A program made the position numbers and the translations under genes. The notes under the pieces are model-generated. The model made no database searches, was not told where the DNA came from, and saw only the letters and a program-made list of their open reading frames with translations. Source: Mangrovihabitans endophyticus (GTDB lineage: Bacteria > Actinomycetota > Actinomycetes > Mycobacteriales > Micromonosporaceae). From it: a stretch of 64,000 bases of DNA. This document shows, piece by piece, positions 56,296-64,000 of the stretch. Each line of letters begins with the position of its first letter. Positions within the stretch are counted from its first letter, which is position 1. The stretch lies in NCBI RefSeq assembly GCF_014646155.1, contig NZ_BMMX01000003.1, positions 139,832 to 203,831 of the forward strand. Reading direction: 5' to 3'.

Positions 56296-57117
56296 TCAGG
56301 CGGACCGGTACGCCGTTCCCGCCTCGGTCAGCCGGCCTCGCTCGTCGTACAGGCCGGTGCGATAGTCGCTGTCCCGGTCGGAGAGCGCAAACCACGCGTA
56401 CCGCTCGACGTACGGCAGGCTCTCCAGCATCGGGATCGCCGCCGCGACGAAGGCTGCCTGGTCGGCCCGGGGCGCGTACCAGGCGGCCTCGACGCCGGCG
56501 GTGAAGTCGGCGAGTGCGAACTCGGTCAACCATATCGGCAGCCGGTAGCGGTCGTGGACGGCCTCCAGGTACGCGCCGAGTTCCGCGGTCGCGGTGGCCG
56601 GGTCGGCACCGTACCAATGCAATGCGACGAAGTCGACGCGGTGGCGGCGGGTTGCCGTGCCGGCCAGAAATCGGTCCAGCCAGCCGCCCGGGGTGTCCGC
56701 TCCGGCGGAGACCGCCGGACTGCCCAGCCGGCGGCCGGTGGCCTGAAGACGCGGCCACAGATCCAGCGCCTCCTCCACGCGGAGGTTGGCTTGCTCGCGT
56801 ACGTCCGGCTCGTTGAAGCCGAGGATCGTCTGCCCGGTCTTGGCGGCTCGCTCGAGTGCGGCAGGCTGAGTTTCCTCCGCGCCCCAAACCATCGGCACGA
56901 ACTCGGCCCGGCCCGGGGCGGTGATGCGCCCCGGGCCGACCGACCATGTGTAATACCAAGCGACGTCGATCTGTGCGAGCGCCTGGTCGACGTCCGCGAA
57001 GTACCAGGTGCCGATTCCCCGCTTGCGACCGGCTGATGCCGGGGCGCGCTCCCTCGCCGTGCCGCAGCCGGCCAGCGTCGCCGCCACGGCCGCCGCGAGC
57101 AGCCGTCGGCGGGTCAC
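56296..57117 (-). CDS. GH128-like lipoprotein glycosidase
   Basis: Exported lipoprotein of 273 aa. Signal with lipobox LAGC (Cys at residue 18), so it is anchored on the outer face. The TIM-barrel domain shows GIGTWYF, ILGFNEPD (acid/base Glu), FVALHWYG and IWLTEFALADF (nucleophile Glu), the order seen in GH128 beta-1,3-glucanases (Glyco_hydro_cc). The GTG at 57117 overlaps the UDP-glucose dehydrogenase stop (GTGA). Last gene of a five-gene polysaccharide operon. It may trim or release the polymer made by the GT2 synthase. Confidence 0.85.
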   Translation of the reverse strand: MTRRRLLAAAVAATLAGCGTARERAPASAGRKRGIGTWYFADVDQALAQIDVAWYYTWSVGPGRITAPGRAEFVPMVWGAEETQPAALERAAKTGQTILGFNEPDVREQANLRVEEALDLWPRLQATGRRLGSPAVSAGADTPGGWLDRFLAGTATRRHRVDFVALHWYGADPATATAELGAYLEAVHDRYRLPIWLTEFALADFTAGVEAAWYAPRADQAAFVAAAIPMLESLPYVERYAWFALSDRDSDYRTGLYDERGRLTEAGTAYRSA

Positions 57118-58433
57118 GCCGCGGGGCGGCCCAGCGCGCGGACCGTCCATCCGGCATTCCGCCAGTGCGGAAGGTCGAGCGCGTTGCGGGCGTCCAGCAG
57201 GCGTGGCGTCCGGGTCACCGCCGCGAGTCGCGCCGGGTCGAGCTCGCGGTACTGCCGCCATTCGGTCAGGTGCAGTACAGCGTCCGCGCCTTCGCATGCC
57301 TTGGCAGGTTCGAGCGCGTAGTCCAGGTGGGGGAATGCGGCACGGGCGTTGTCCACGGCCTCCTCGTCGTGCACGGTGATGTGCGCGCCCTGCAGCTTGA
57401 TCACGGCAGCGACGTTCAGCGCGGGCGAGTCCCGAATGTCGTCGCTGTCCGGCTTGAACGCCGCACCCAGCACGGCGATTCGCTTGCCCAGGAAGGAACC
57501 GCCGACGAGATCGCGTGCGGCGTCGACGGTCCGCTGCCGGCAGCGCATGTTGATCTCGTCGACCTCGCGCAGGAACCGCAGCGATCGTTCGACGCCGAGC
57601 TCTTCGCCGCGGGCCAGAAACGCGCGGATGTCCTTGGGGAGGCATCCGCCGCCGAACCCGAGACCGGCGGACAGGAAGCGCGAGCCGATCCGATCGTCCA
57701 GGCCGATCGCCTCGGCCAGCCGGGTGACATCTGCGCCGGTCGCCTCACAGATCTCGGCCATCGCATTGACGTAGGAGATCTTCGTGGCCAGGAACGAGTT
57801 CGCCGCCACCTTGACCAGTTCCGCGGTGGCCAGGTCGGTGACCAGGTACGGCGTTCCGGCCTCGATCATCGGCGCGTACACCTCGCGCAGCATGGCGTCC
57901 GCGCGTGCCGACCCGGTGCCGACGACCAGCCGGTCGGGTTCGAGCGTGTCCCGGACGGCCGTGCCCTCGCGGAGAAATTCTGGATTCCACGCCAGCTCGG
58001 CGGCATCGCCCGCCGGAGCCAGATCCGCGACGCGGCCGGCCAGCCGGGCCGCGGTGCCGACCGGAACCGTGGACTTGCCCACCACCAGGCAGGGCTCGCT
58101 CAGGTGCGGACCGAGCCCGTCGACCACGGCGTCGATGTGACTGAGGTCAGCGGCGAACGAACCGCTGCGCTGCGGCGTGCCGACGCAGACGAAGTGAACC
58201 TCGCCGAACTCGGCCGCTTCGCGCAGCGATGTGCTGAAGCGCAGCCGTCCTCCCGCGTGGGTTCGGGCCAGCAGGTCGGCCAGACCCGGTTCGAAGAACG
58301 GTGGCCGGCCCTCGGCCAACGCGGCGATCTTCAGCTCGTCGACGTCGACGCCCAGCACCTCGTGGCCGATCTCGGCCATGCAGGCGGCGTGCACGGCGCC
58401 CAGGTACCCGGTCCCGATAACGGTGATCCGCAT
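57114..58433 (-). CDS. ugd: UDP-glucose 6-dehydrogenase
   Basis: NAD-dependent enzyme of 439 aa that oxidises UDP-glucose twice to UDP-glucuronate. Seen: N-terminal ITVIGTGYLGAVHAACMAE, VCVGTPQ, STVPVGTA, NPEFLREGTAV, the catalytic Cys in GFGGGCLPKD, AFKPDSDDIRDSPAL and TEWRQY. AAGGAG precedes the ATG at 58433. Its product is the substrate of the decarboxylase at the head of the same operon. The galE gene ends 14 bp upstream. Confidence 0.93.
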   Translation of the reverse strand: MRITVIGTGYLGAVHAACMAEIGHEVLGVDVDELKIAALAEGRPPFFEPGLADLLARTHAGGRLRFSTSLREAAEFGEVHFVCVGTPQRSGSFAADLSHIDAVVDGLGPHLSEPCLVVGKSTVPVGTAARLAGRVADLAPAGDAAELAWNPEFLREGTAVRDTLEPDRLVVGTGSARADAMLREVYAPMIEAGTPYLVTDLATAELVKVAANSFLATKISYVNAMAEICEATGADVTRLAEAIGLDDRIGSRFLSAGLGFGGGCLPKDIRAFLARGEELGVERSLRFLREVDEINMRCRQRTVDAARDLVGGSFLGKRIAVLGAAFKPDSDDIRDSPALNVAAVIKLQGAHITVHDEEAVDNARAAFPHLDYALEPAKACEGADAVLHLTEWRQYRELDPARLAAVTRTPRLLDARNALDLPHWRNAGWTVRALGRPAA

Positions 58434-58447
58434 GGTTTTCTCCTTGC

Positions 58448-59464
58448 TCAGGCCGCGTAGCCGGCCGGATTGAGACGCTGAAAGCGCCACGCGTCGTGGC
58501 ACATGTCGGCGAGGCCGCGGGTGGCCCGCCAGCCCCAAAGACGCTCGGCTCGGCCGGGGTCGGCGATCAGCGTGGGCACGTCGCCCGGCCGCCGGTCGGC
58601 GACCACGTAGGGCAGTTCCCGCCCGCACGCCTCACTGAGTGCGTTCACGAGCTGCAGCACCGACGTGCCGACGCCGGTGCCCAGGTTGAGCACCCGCAGG
58701 CCGCGTTCGTCGTCGAGATGCTCCATCGCGACGCGGTGCCCGGCGACCACATCGAGCACGTGGATGTAGTCCCGCACCGCGGTGCCGTCCGCGGTGGCGT
58801 AGTCGCCGCCGAACACACTGAGCCGTTCCAGCCGGCCGACGGCCACCTGCATCAGGTACGGCACGACGTTGTTGGGAACTCCGGTGGGCACCTCACCGAG
58901 CAGACCGGACGGGTGCGCCCCGATCGGATTGAAGTAGCGCAGCGCGATGGCGGACAGGTCGGGATATCGTTCGCAGGCGTCACGCAGGATCTGCTCGCAG
59001 ATCCACTTCGAGCGGGCATAGGGATTGGTGGGCCGGGCTTCGTCCTCCTCGGCCAACGGCACCCGGACCGCGTCGCCGTAGATGGAGCACGACGACGAAA
59101 AGACGATCTTACGTACGCCGTGGGCCTGCATGCTGCGCAGCAAGCTGGTGGTGCCGGCCAGGTTGACGTCGTAGTAGTCGATCGGGAGACGCATCGACTC
59201 GCCGACCGCCTTCTTCGCGGCGAAGTGGATGACCGCGTCGATCGGATGCCGCTCGAAGACGCCATCCATCGCGTGCCGGTCGCGCAGGTCGGCGACGTAT
59301 CCGACGAGTGGTCGTCCGGCGATCTTCTGCACTCGGTCGAGAGCCGTCGGGGACGAGTTGGTGTAGTTGTCGACCACGATCGTCTCGTAGCCGTGTTCCA
59401 GCAGGTCGACACACGTGTGACTGCCGATGAATCCGGCGCCACCGGTCACCAGGACGGTTCGCAC
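58448..59464 (-). CDS. galE: UDP-glucose 4-epimerase
   Basis: Extended SDR of 338 aa, the standard GalE length. Seen: TGGAGFIGSHTCVDLLEHG, DNYTNSSPTALDRV, HFAAKKAVGES, SSSCSIYG, YARSKWICEQI (YxxxK), RYFNPIGAHPSG, VRDYIHVLDVVAGH and NLGTGVGTSVLQLV. It interconverts UDP-glucose and UDP-galactose; some members also accept UDP-xylose/arabinose or N-acetylhexosamines. GTG at 59464 follows GGAGGAAAGGA. A GTG at 59485 overlapping the GT2 stop is the alternative. Mid-operon. Confidence 0.93.
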   Translation of the reverse strand: MRTVLVTGGAGFIGSHTCVDLLEHGYETIVVDNYTNSSPTALDRVQKIAGRPLVGYVADLRDRHAMDGVFERHPIDAVIHFAAKKAVGESMRLPIDYYDVNLAGTTSLLRSMQAHGVRKIVFSSSCSIYGDAVRVPLAEEDEARPTNPYARSKWICEQILRDACERYPDLSAIALRYFNPIGAHPSGLLGEVPTGVPNNVVPYLMQVAVGRLERLSVFGGDYATADGTAVRDYIHVLDVVAGHRVAMEHLDDERGLRVLNLGTGVGTSVLQLVNALSEACGRELPYVVADRRPGDVPTLIADPGRAERLWGWRATRGLADMCHDAWRFQRLNPAGYAA

Positions 59465-59481
59465 GGCTGTCCTTTCCTCCG

Positions 59482-61329
59482 TCACCAGGCAAAGGCGCGG
59501 ATTGCGTAGGCGGGGTACGACACGAGAGCCAGCGTCAGCGGCAGCGTTGCCGTGATGCCGAGCATCAGCGGACGGGCGGCGGTCGCGCGCAGCGCATGTC
59601 CGAAGTGGACTTTTGTGGCTCGGGCGACCTCGTGGGCGTGCAGCAGGGCGATGGCCAGCGCCACGACGGCGTACGTCGTGCCGGCGAGCAGGCAGAGAAA
59701 GACGTAGCCCGCGGCCTGGTCGGTGCGCTCGCCGGCAAGTGCGGCGCCGCTCATCATCAGGACGATGACCGCGTACGGCAGGATCAAGCGGGGCGCGAGT
59801 GGTTCCATCCCGTCCCGGCTCTTCGGGGTCACCTTGAAGGTGATCGTTCGGGGCCGCACCCTGGCGAGAGTGGCCGCCGTGACGCCCCAGGCGACGTACG
59901 GCCATCGGCTCAGCGCGCCGAGCCAGGCCTCCCAACTGAGCACCGGGGCGGTGGCGGGCCGCATGAGACCACGGCGGCGCAGCAACAGGGCGATGGCCAG
60001 CGGCCACACCGCGACGCTGCCCCAGCGCAGCAGGAATTCGAGATAGTTGACGTGCACCCAGTCGAGCCCGGTCACGGCAGCCGTCGGTGGCAGACACAGC
60101 CCGGCGATCGTTGCGCCGGCCAGCGATCCGTAGTGCAACAGCGCATGTGCGTACCGCACCCGGAGCCGCCAGGGCAGCCGCCTGAGATGTCCCGGCACCA
60201 TGCCGTAGAGCAGCGTCTGGAGGCTGCGCGACCATTGGAACTCCTGGGTGACCATCGCGGCGAAAGTGAGCGGGCCGTCGCCGCCGGCCGCGGCCTCCAA
60301 CGCGAAGGCGCCCTGCCACCCGGCCGCGGTGAGCAGAAAGCTGGTGGAGAAGTCCTCGGCGAGTTCTGGCCCGACTCCACCGATCTCGGCCAGCGCCGCG
60401 GTGCGGACCGCGTAGTGCGACCCGATGCAGACCGGCGCGAGACCGCCGTTGTGACCGGCCTGGAAGGCGCCGTGAAAGAACGCTTCCCGGAAGAGGCGGC
60501 TGCGCGCGGCCCAGGAACCGGCCGCGTTGGCGTCGCAGACGCTGGGTGCGCCGACGAATCCGACGGCCGGGTCGGCGAACGGGCGGACCATCTCGGCCAG
60601 ATAGGTCGGGGTGGGCACGTGGTCGCAGTCGAGCTGGGCGACGACGTCGTAGCTCTCGTATCCCCGGGTGTCGTAGAACCAGGCCAGGTTGCCCTCCTTG
60701 CACCGGGTCCGGCGTGGCCAGTCGAGCCGGTGGTAGCCCGGTTCGTCCTCCCGGGTGGACAGCGAAACCCCGTTCGCGGCGCACCAGCCCCGGATCTCCT
60801 CGGTGGGTTGTTCGTCGCACAGCCAGACGTCAAACGGATGCGGGTAGCGCTGGCCGAGCATCGCCGCGAGGGTGCGGCGGGCTACCGGCCACGGTTCGGA
60901 CGGTGCCCGGGTCACCACGAACGCGACGCGCAACCGAGGCATCTTGAGCGCCGGATTCACCCGCCGCAGACGGTTGACGGTGATCAGGAATGAGGCGGGG
61001 AGCAGCGAGAGATACAACAGCAGGGCACTGTTGACGATGAGGCCGACCCAGCCCGCACGATGCTGGGGCGCCAGCCACCAGATCCAGAAGGCGACCAGGA
61101 AGGCGACCCAGCCGGCGGTGGCCGTCGCAACGAGAAGCCGGTCCCGTCCACCCAGCACGGGCCGGAACGTGTCCGGGCGGGCACGCCGGTGCTGCGCGGG
61201 CCGTCGCAACACCGGACCGTCGGGCGGAATCGCCAGGACGTTGCCGGCGGAACGCCGGATCAGCTCGGCGTGGATGCGCGACCGGTCGCCGACGTCGGGA
61301 TCGCTGCGAACCGGGGCGAGCTCGCTCAT
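59482..61329 (-). CDS. Membrane processive GT2 glycosyltransferase (cellulose/hyaluronan synthase-like)
   Basis: Integral membrane polysaccharide synthase of 615 aa. Two N-terminal helices (about 65-115) precede a GT2 catalytic domain. Seen: VWLCDEQPTEE, CKEGNLAWFYD, LDCDHVPTP (DxD-type, near 235), the ED acid in ELAEDFSTSF and QEFQWSRSL in the QxxRW place. At least five C-terminal helices would form the export channel. It would polymerise UDP-sugars made by the neighbouring enzymes. ATG at 61329 overlaps the decarboxylase stop (ATGA). Product not known. Confidence 0.9.
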   Translation of the reverse strand: MSELAPVRSDPDVGDRSRIHAELIRRSAGNVLAIPPDGPVLRRPAQHRRARPDTFRPVLGGRDRLLVATATAGWVAFLVAFWIWWLAPQHRAGWVGLIVNSALLLYLSLLPASFLITVNRLRRVNPALKMPRLRVAFVVTRAPSEPWPVARRTLAAMLGQRYPHPFDVWLCDEQPTEEIRGWCAANGVSLSTREDEPGYHRLDWPRRTRCKEGNLAWFYDTRGYESYDVVAQLDCDHVPTPTYLAEMVRPFADPAVGFVGAPSVCDANAAGSWAARSRLFREAFFHGAFQAGHNGGLAPVCIGSHYAVRTAALAEIGGVGPELAEDFSTSFLLTAAGWQGAFALEAAAGGDGPLTFAAMVTQEFQWSRSLQTLLYGMVPGHLRRLPWRLRVRYAHALLHYGSLAGATIAGLCLPPTAAVTGLDWVHVNYLEFLLRWGSVAVWPLAIALLLRRRGLMRPATAPVLSWEAWLGALSRWPYVAWGVTAATLARVRPRTITFKVTPKSRDGMEPLAPRLILPYAVIVLMMSGAALAGERTDQAAGYVFLCLLAGTTYAVVALAIALLHAHEVARATKVHFGHALRATAARPLMLGITATLPLTLALVSYPAYAIRAFAW

Positions 61330-62312
61330 CGCGTCGCGCCGTCGAGCTGACCGCCCACGAGGGCCGGGGCCGCATGGCTCAACTCCGCCGGACGCCCGGC
61401 GAACCACATGATGGTCCGGCGCAGCCCCTCGGCCAGATCGATCCGTGGCCGCCAGTCGAGCGCCTGGGTCGCGCGACGGATGTCGGGACGCCGCCGGACG
61501 GGATCGTCCGTGGGCAGCGGATGATATTCAACAATCGATTCCGATCCGGTGATCTGCAACACCAGTTCGGCCAGTTCCGCCACGGTGAACTCGGTCGGGT
61601 TGCCGAGGTTGATCGGTCCGGGCACGGAGCTGTCCAGCATCGCGACGACGCCGCGGACGAGGTCGTCCACGTAGCAGAAGCTGCGTGTCTGTGAGCCGTC
61701 GCCGTAGCATGTGAGCGGCGCTCCGGTGAGAGCTTGCGCGATGAAACTGGAGACCACTCGGCCGTCGTGCGCCCGCATCCGTGGTCCGTAGGTATTGAAG
61801 ATCCGCAAAATGCCGGCGTTGGTCCCGTAGGTGCGTGCGTACGCCGCGGTCACCGCTTCGGCGTATCTTTTTGCTTCGTCATAGACGCTGCGCGGGCCGA
61901 TCGGATTGACGTTGCCCCAATAGTCTTCGGTCTGCGGGTGGACGAGGGGATCGCCATAGACCTCGCTGGTCGAGGCGAGCACGAAGCGCGCCGAGTGCTG
62001 TTGTGCCAGGCGCAGCATGGTCTCCGTGCCGCGGCTGCCCACGGCGAGTGTCGCCAAAGGCCGACGATGATAGTCCGGCGGAGAGGCGGGGCTGGCGAAG
62101 TGCGCCACGGCGTCCACGTGGCCGTCGATGTCCAATCCTTCGCTGACGTCCGCCGCCACGACGTCGAGGCCGCGGCGGACGAGGTCGGCGACATTGTCCG
62201 GCGACGAGGTCGACCAGTCGTCGACGCACACCACCTCGTCGCCACGATCGAGCAGCGCCTCACAGATGTGCGAGCCGAGAAAACCGGCCCCACCACTGAC
62301 AACGATCCGCAC
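61326..62312 (-). CDS. UDP-glucuronate decarboxylase (UDP-xylose synthase type)
   Basis: Extended SDR of 328 aa. Seen: VSGGAGFLGSHICEALLDRG, DDWSTSSPDNV, STSEVYGDP, the typical segment EDYWGNVNPIGPRSVYDEAKR (in parts; YxxxK as YDEAK) and RIFNTYGPRM. These match bacterial UXS enzymes, which convert UDP-glucuronate to UDP-xylose. The GTG at 62312 follows GGAGGG. First gene of the operon UXS-GT2-galE-ugd-GH128. Codon use looks a little less GC-rich than in the rest of the window. Confidence 0.9.
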   Translation of the reverse strand: MRIVVSGGAGFLGSHICEALLDRGDEVVCVDDWSTSSPDNVADLVRRGLDVVAADVSEGLDIDGHVDAVAHFASPASPPDYHRRPLATLAVGSRGTETMLRLAQQHSARFVLASTSEVYGDPLVHPQTEDYWGNVNPIGPRSVYDEAKRYAEAVTAAYARTYGTNAGILRIFNTYGPRMRAHDGRVVSSFIAQALTGAPLTCYGDGSQTRSFCYVDDLVRGVVAMLDSSVPGPINLGNPTEFTVAELAELVLQITGSESIVEYHPLPTDDPVRRRPDIRRATQALDWRPRIDLAEGLRRTIMWFAGRPAELSHAAPALVGGQLDGATR

Positions 62313-62333
62313 AGCACCCTCCTGACCGAAGTC

Positions 62334-62360
62334 ATGCAATGCAAGCGCGCCGCATTGCAT
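62334..62360. promoter_or_regulatory. Perfect 9-9-9 inverted repeat in the polysaccharide operon leader
   Basis: ATGCAATGC, 9-base spacer, GCATTGCAT. It lies 22 bp upstream of the operon's first start codon and downstream of the GAGAGCGCTCTC box, so it is likely in the transcribed leader or over the start site. It could be a repressor site or an RNA hairpin. Confidence 0.55.
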
Positions 62361-62398
62361 CGACTGTCGACAATGTCAGGAGACAATCTCGACCCATG

Positions 62399-62410
62399 GA
62401 GAGCGCTCTC
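62399..62410. promoter_or_regulatory. LacI/CebR-like palindrome GAGAGCGCTCTC
   Basis: Perfect 12-bp palindrome with the AGCGCT core of actinobacterial LacI-type sugar regulators (CebR/CelR box TGGGAGCGCTCCCA). It lies 87 bp before the UDP-xylose synthase start and overlaps a possible -35 (TTGTGA on the minus strand). It suggests sugar control of the polysaccharide operon. Confidence 0.55.
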
Positions 62411-62762
62411 ACAAGTCCAGAAAAGAACTTTTAACCTTGTTTCCTTGATGAGAACGGCGCGGACGGCTGCACGGACCGATTGGCAAGAGCCGGCGGATCA
62501 GAGAATCCTGGGAATCTGCTCGCAGAACGATTCCGGCACGTTACGTCAGTGCGCCCGGAGAGCATTTCGTGGCGCCGCCCGGGTGTGTCGATCTTGCGGT
62601 TCGGGCGGTCCGGGTGGGCCGATCTTGCTGTCGGTCCCTCGTGCTGGTCGATCGTGAACCTCCCGGTCCGACTCGTCAGGCACGTCCCCGCGAATCGGGC
62701 ACCTGCGCCCCGGCGACCGGGCCGTTGCCCTCGCTTCCCGGCCATCCCCGTCGATGCCTGCG

Positions 62763-62860
62763 CTAATACCTATTAGTGCTGGACTTTTGGGTTTCCCGCT
62801 CTTGACGCGACGAAGAACGCGGCGACACGATGTCATCGCAACGCAACTAATGCGTATTAG
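62763..62860. promoter_or_regulatory. Two CTAAT...ATTAG operators upstream of the lacI gene
   Basis: Site 1 is CTAATA-CC-TATTAG (62763-62776), a perfect 14-bp dyad. Site 2 is CTAATG-CG-TATTAG (62847-62860), with a central CG and 5-bp arms. Centres are 84 bp apart, near eight helical turns. Site 2 is 26 bp before the lacI ATG. Layout fits autoregulation by looping. Confidence 0.65.
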
Positions 62861-62885
62861 CGGTGAAACGTTGGGGAGGTCTGCC

Positions 62886-63917
62886 ATGACGGCCACGCGC
62901 AGACGCGTGACGCAGCAGGACATCGCCCGGATGACCGGCGTCAGCCAGGCCACCGTGTCGCTGGTGCTCAACGGGCGCGACGGCGCGGACGTCCGGATCG
63001 CTCCGGAGACCCGGGAGAGGGTGCTGAGCGCGATTCGCAGCACCGGCTATATCGCGGACCCGGTGGCCCGGCGGCTGGCCGCCCGGCACAACCGGATCCT
63101 CGGCGTGTTCACCTACGAACCGGTGTTCCCTGCCGAACTGGGCAACTTCTACCACCCGTTCCTGGTCGGCATCGAGGAATGCGCGGAACGGATCGGCTGT
63201 GACCTTCTGCTGCTCACCAGCGCGCCGGTGGTGGACGGGCGGCGCCGCATCTTCCATCATGACAACCGGCTCCGCCTGGCCGACGGCTGCATCCTCCTCG
63301 GCCAGTGGCTGGACCCGGCCGAGCTGACCCGGCTGGTGACCGAGGGGCTTTCGTTCGTCAGCGTCGGCCGGCGCGACGACGCGGGCGGTCCGGTTCCCTA
63401 CGTCGGCGCCGATTATCCGGCCGCCACCGCCGTCCAGGTGCGTCGTGCCGTCCGGCTCGGTCACCGGCGCATCGCCTACATCGGGCAGGGCGGTGGACCG
63501 GAGTCGCACGCCGACCGCCTGCGCGGCTTCGCCGCCGCGGCAGCCGAGGCGCGCGTCGACGGCCGGCACCTGACCATCGCCGACCGCGGCCCGGCCCGCG
63601 TCCTCGACGAGATGGTCGAGGAACGGCGCACCTGCGCCTTCGTCGAGGAGTACGCGGACGGGGTGGCGCTGGCGGAATGCGCCGCCGCCCGGGGGTTGCG
63701 GGTGCCCGACGACGTGTCGTTGGTGGCCCTGGGCGATCCGACGCGTCCCGCCGCCACCGAGCTGGACATCACGGGCTTCCGCATCCCCCGGCGGGACATG
63801 GGCTGGCAGGCGGTCGAGGTGCTGTCCGGCCTGTTGGAGGGCGACGTGTCGGCGATGCAGCGACTGCTGCCGTGCGAGGCCGTCGACGGCGCGACGCTGG
63901 CGGCGGCCGATGTCTGA
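62886..63917 (+). CDS. LacI-family transcriptional regulator
   Basis: Sugar-responsive repressor of 343 aa. N-terminal helix-turn-helix VTQQDIARMTGVSQATVSLVLNG, then hinge-region helix DPVARRLAARHN. The periplasmic-binding-like core has ILGVFTYEP, GCILLGQWLD, RAVRLGHRRIAYIGQ and DDVSLVALGD. GGGGAGG precedes the ATG at 62886; the open frame from 62754 is rejected. The stop overlaps the following oxidoreductase start by 8 bp (ATGTCTGA). The effector is probably a sugar or its derivative. Confidence 0.92.
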   Translation: MTATRRRVTQQDIARMTGVSQATVSLVLNGRDGADVRIAPETRERVLSAIRSTGYIADPVARRLAARHNRILGVFTYEPVFPAELGNFYHPFLVGIEECAERIGCDLLLLTSAPVVDGRRRIFHHDNRLRLADGCILLGQWLDPAELTRLVTEGLSFVSVGRRDDAGGPVPYVGADYPAATAVQVRRAVRLGHRRIAYIGQGGGPESHADRLRGFAAAAAEARVDGRHLTIADRGPARVLDEMVEERRTCAFVEEYADGVALAECAAARGLRVPDDVSLVALGDPTRPAATELDITGFRIPRRDMGWQAVEVLSGLLEGDVSAMQRLLPCEAVDGATLAAADV

Positions 63918-64000
63918 GCTGCGCGCCGAGATCCTCGTCGTGGGCGGCGGGCTGGGCGGTGTGGCGGCGGCGCTCGGCGCGCTCCGAGCCGGCCGGTCGG
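63910..64000 (+). CDS. FAD-dependent oxidoreductase, 3'-truncated by the window edge
   Basis: Only about 30 residues are visible: MSELRAEILVVGGGLGGVAAALGA. They show the beta-strand and GxGxxG-type loop (GGGLGG) for FAD. It overlaps the lacI stop by 8 bp, so it is under the same promoter and operators. Such FAD-dependent oxidoreductases next to LacI genes often act in sugar breakdown (family knowledge). The rest is outside the window. Confidence 0.7.
   Translation, partial: MSELRAEILVVGGGLGGVAAALGALRAGRS

Larger units (their letters stand above)
62313..62885. other. 573-bp divergent intergenic region with several dyads
   Basis: No convincing gene. On the operon side it holds a 9-9-9 inverted repeat and a GAGAGCGCTCTC palindrome, plus an AT-rich stretch (62410-62450). 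On the lacI side it holds two CTAAT-type dyads. The central part (about 62470-62750) shows only imperfect repeats of CGATCTTGC (62588 and 62622) and short open frames. A longer lacI reading frame from 62754 is open but lacks a ribosome site and crosses both operators. Confidence 0.7.

Noticed and set aside
62754-62885. Longer lacI start at 62754
   Set aside because: It would put both operators inside the gene and lacks a ribosome site; GGGGAGG directly precedes the ATG at 62886.
1-64000. tRNA, rRNA, CRISPR array, prophage or IS element
   Set aside because: No cloverleaf-like TTCGANNC arm with partner stems, no regularly spaced repeats with unique spacers, and no transposase, integrase or phage structural protein was recognised. 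The 23-bp repeats have no spacers.

Overview
The window is a very GC-rich chromosomal segment. Most third codon positions are G or C, GTG starts are frequent and genes often overlap by ATGA or GTGA. Several features fit a spore-forming, motile, mycelial actinobacterium of the Micromonosporaceae, with Actinoplanes-like relatives the best guess. These are the streptogrisin- and subtilisin-type secreted proteases, an AfsR/SARP regulator, CebR-like LacI boxes, an F420-type luciferase-like oxidoreductase, a methyl-accepting chemotaxis protein and several c-di-GMP proteins. The genus call is inference. No rRNA, tRNA, CRISPR array, prophage or insertion sequence was found.

Layout. 1-8852: the end of a kynurenine operon (kynU plus a metal amidohydrolase), a secreted peptidase-like hydrolase, a Gfo/Idh oxidoreductase, a DHA2 efflux pump with a divergent TetR gene and a palindromic operator, a methyltransferase, and an AAA/DUF4143 ATPase of less GC-rich composition whose upstream DNA holds a 23-bp tandem repeat. 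9034-15737: a glycan locus (two GT4 glycosyltransferases, an alpha-helical-barrel protein and a GH130 enzyme in one operon) divergent from a GH13 oligo-1,6-glucosidase. 15792-30682: a 48-aa membrane protein with a SigB-like promoter, a large PGRP-type amidase, a complete GGDEF-EAL protein, a methyltransferase, a membrane sulfatase-like enzyme, an AfsR-like regulator, a KDG kinase/KDPG aldolase pair, a D-cysteine desulfhydrase/ACC deaminase homologue and a DUF389 protein. 30926-33599: two secreted serine proteases, ending in a perfect 19-bp stem terminator.

33730-41406: a coiled-coil protein and a serine hydrolase, then a concentration of lipid and membrane enzymes: DedA, a metallo-beta-lactamase-fold hydrolase, a diacylglycerol kinase, a YihY/BrkB protein, a protein with two PAP2 phosphatase domains and an endonuclease/exonuclease/phosphatase-fold enzyme. 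41322-47991: a signalling block with a TPR-GGDEF cyclase divergent from an MCP, a CHASE-type histidine kinase and a response regulator whose HD-GYP-like output domain lacks its metal ligands. 48090-51334: small membrane proteins, an SDR, a YetF-like protein, and the fluoride-exporter operon crcB-DUF190-crcB.

51493-56271: a sulfotransferase; a fold-type IV aminotransferase homologue with histidine where the catalytic lysine is expected; a convergent sulfotransferase-like protein; a short frameshifted remnant; and a TetR/monooxygenase/LLM module with tandem operators. 56296-62312: a polysaccharide operon (UDP-xylose synthase, processive GT2 synthase, UDP-glucose 4-epimerase, UDP-glucose dehydrogenase, GH128-like lipoprotein) that could make UDP-glucuronate and UDP-xylose and feed a membrane synthase. 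62886-64000: a LacI regulator preceded by two CTAAT-type operators about 84 bp apart, followed by the start of an FAD-dependent oxidoreductase.

The most unusual items are the lysine-less aminotransferase paired with sulfotransferase-like proteins, the lipid-phosphate gene concentration with its tandem PAP2 protein, the degenerate HD-GYP response regulator, and in-frame 15-18-bp minisatellites in four proteins.
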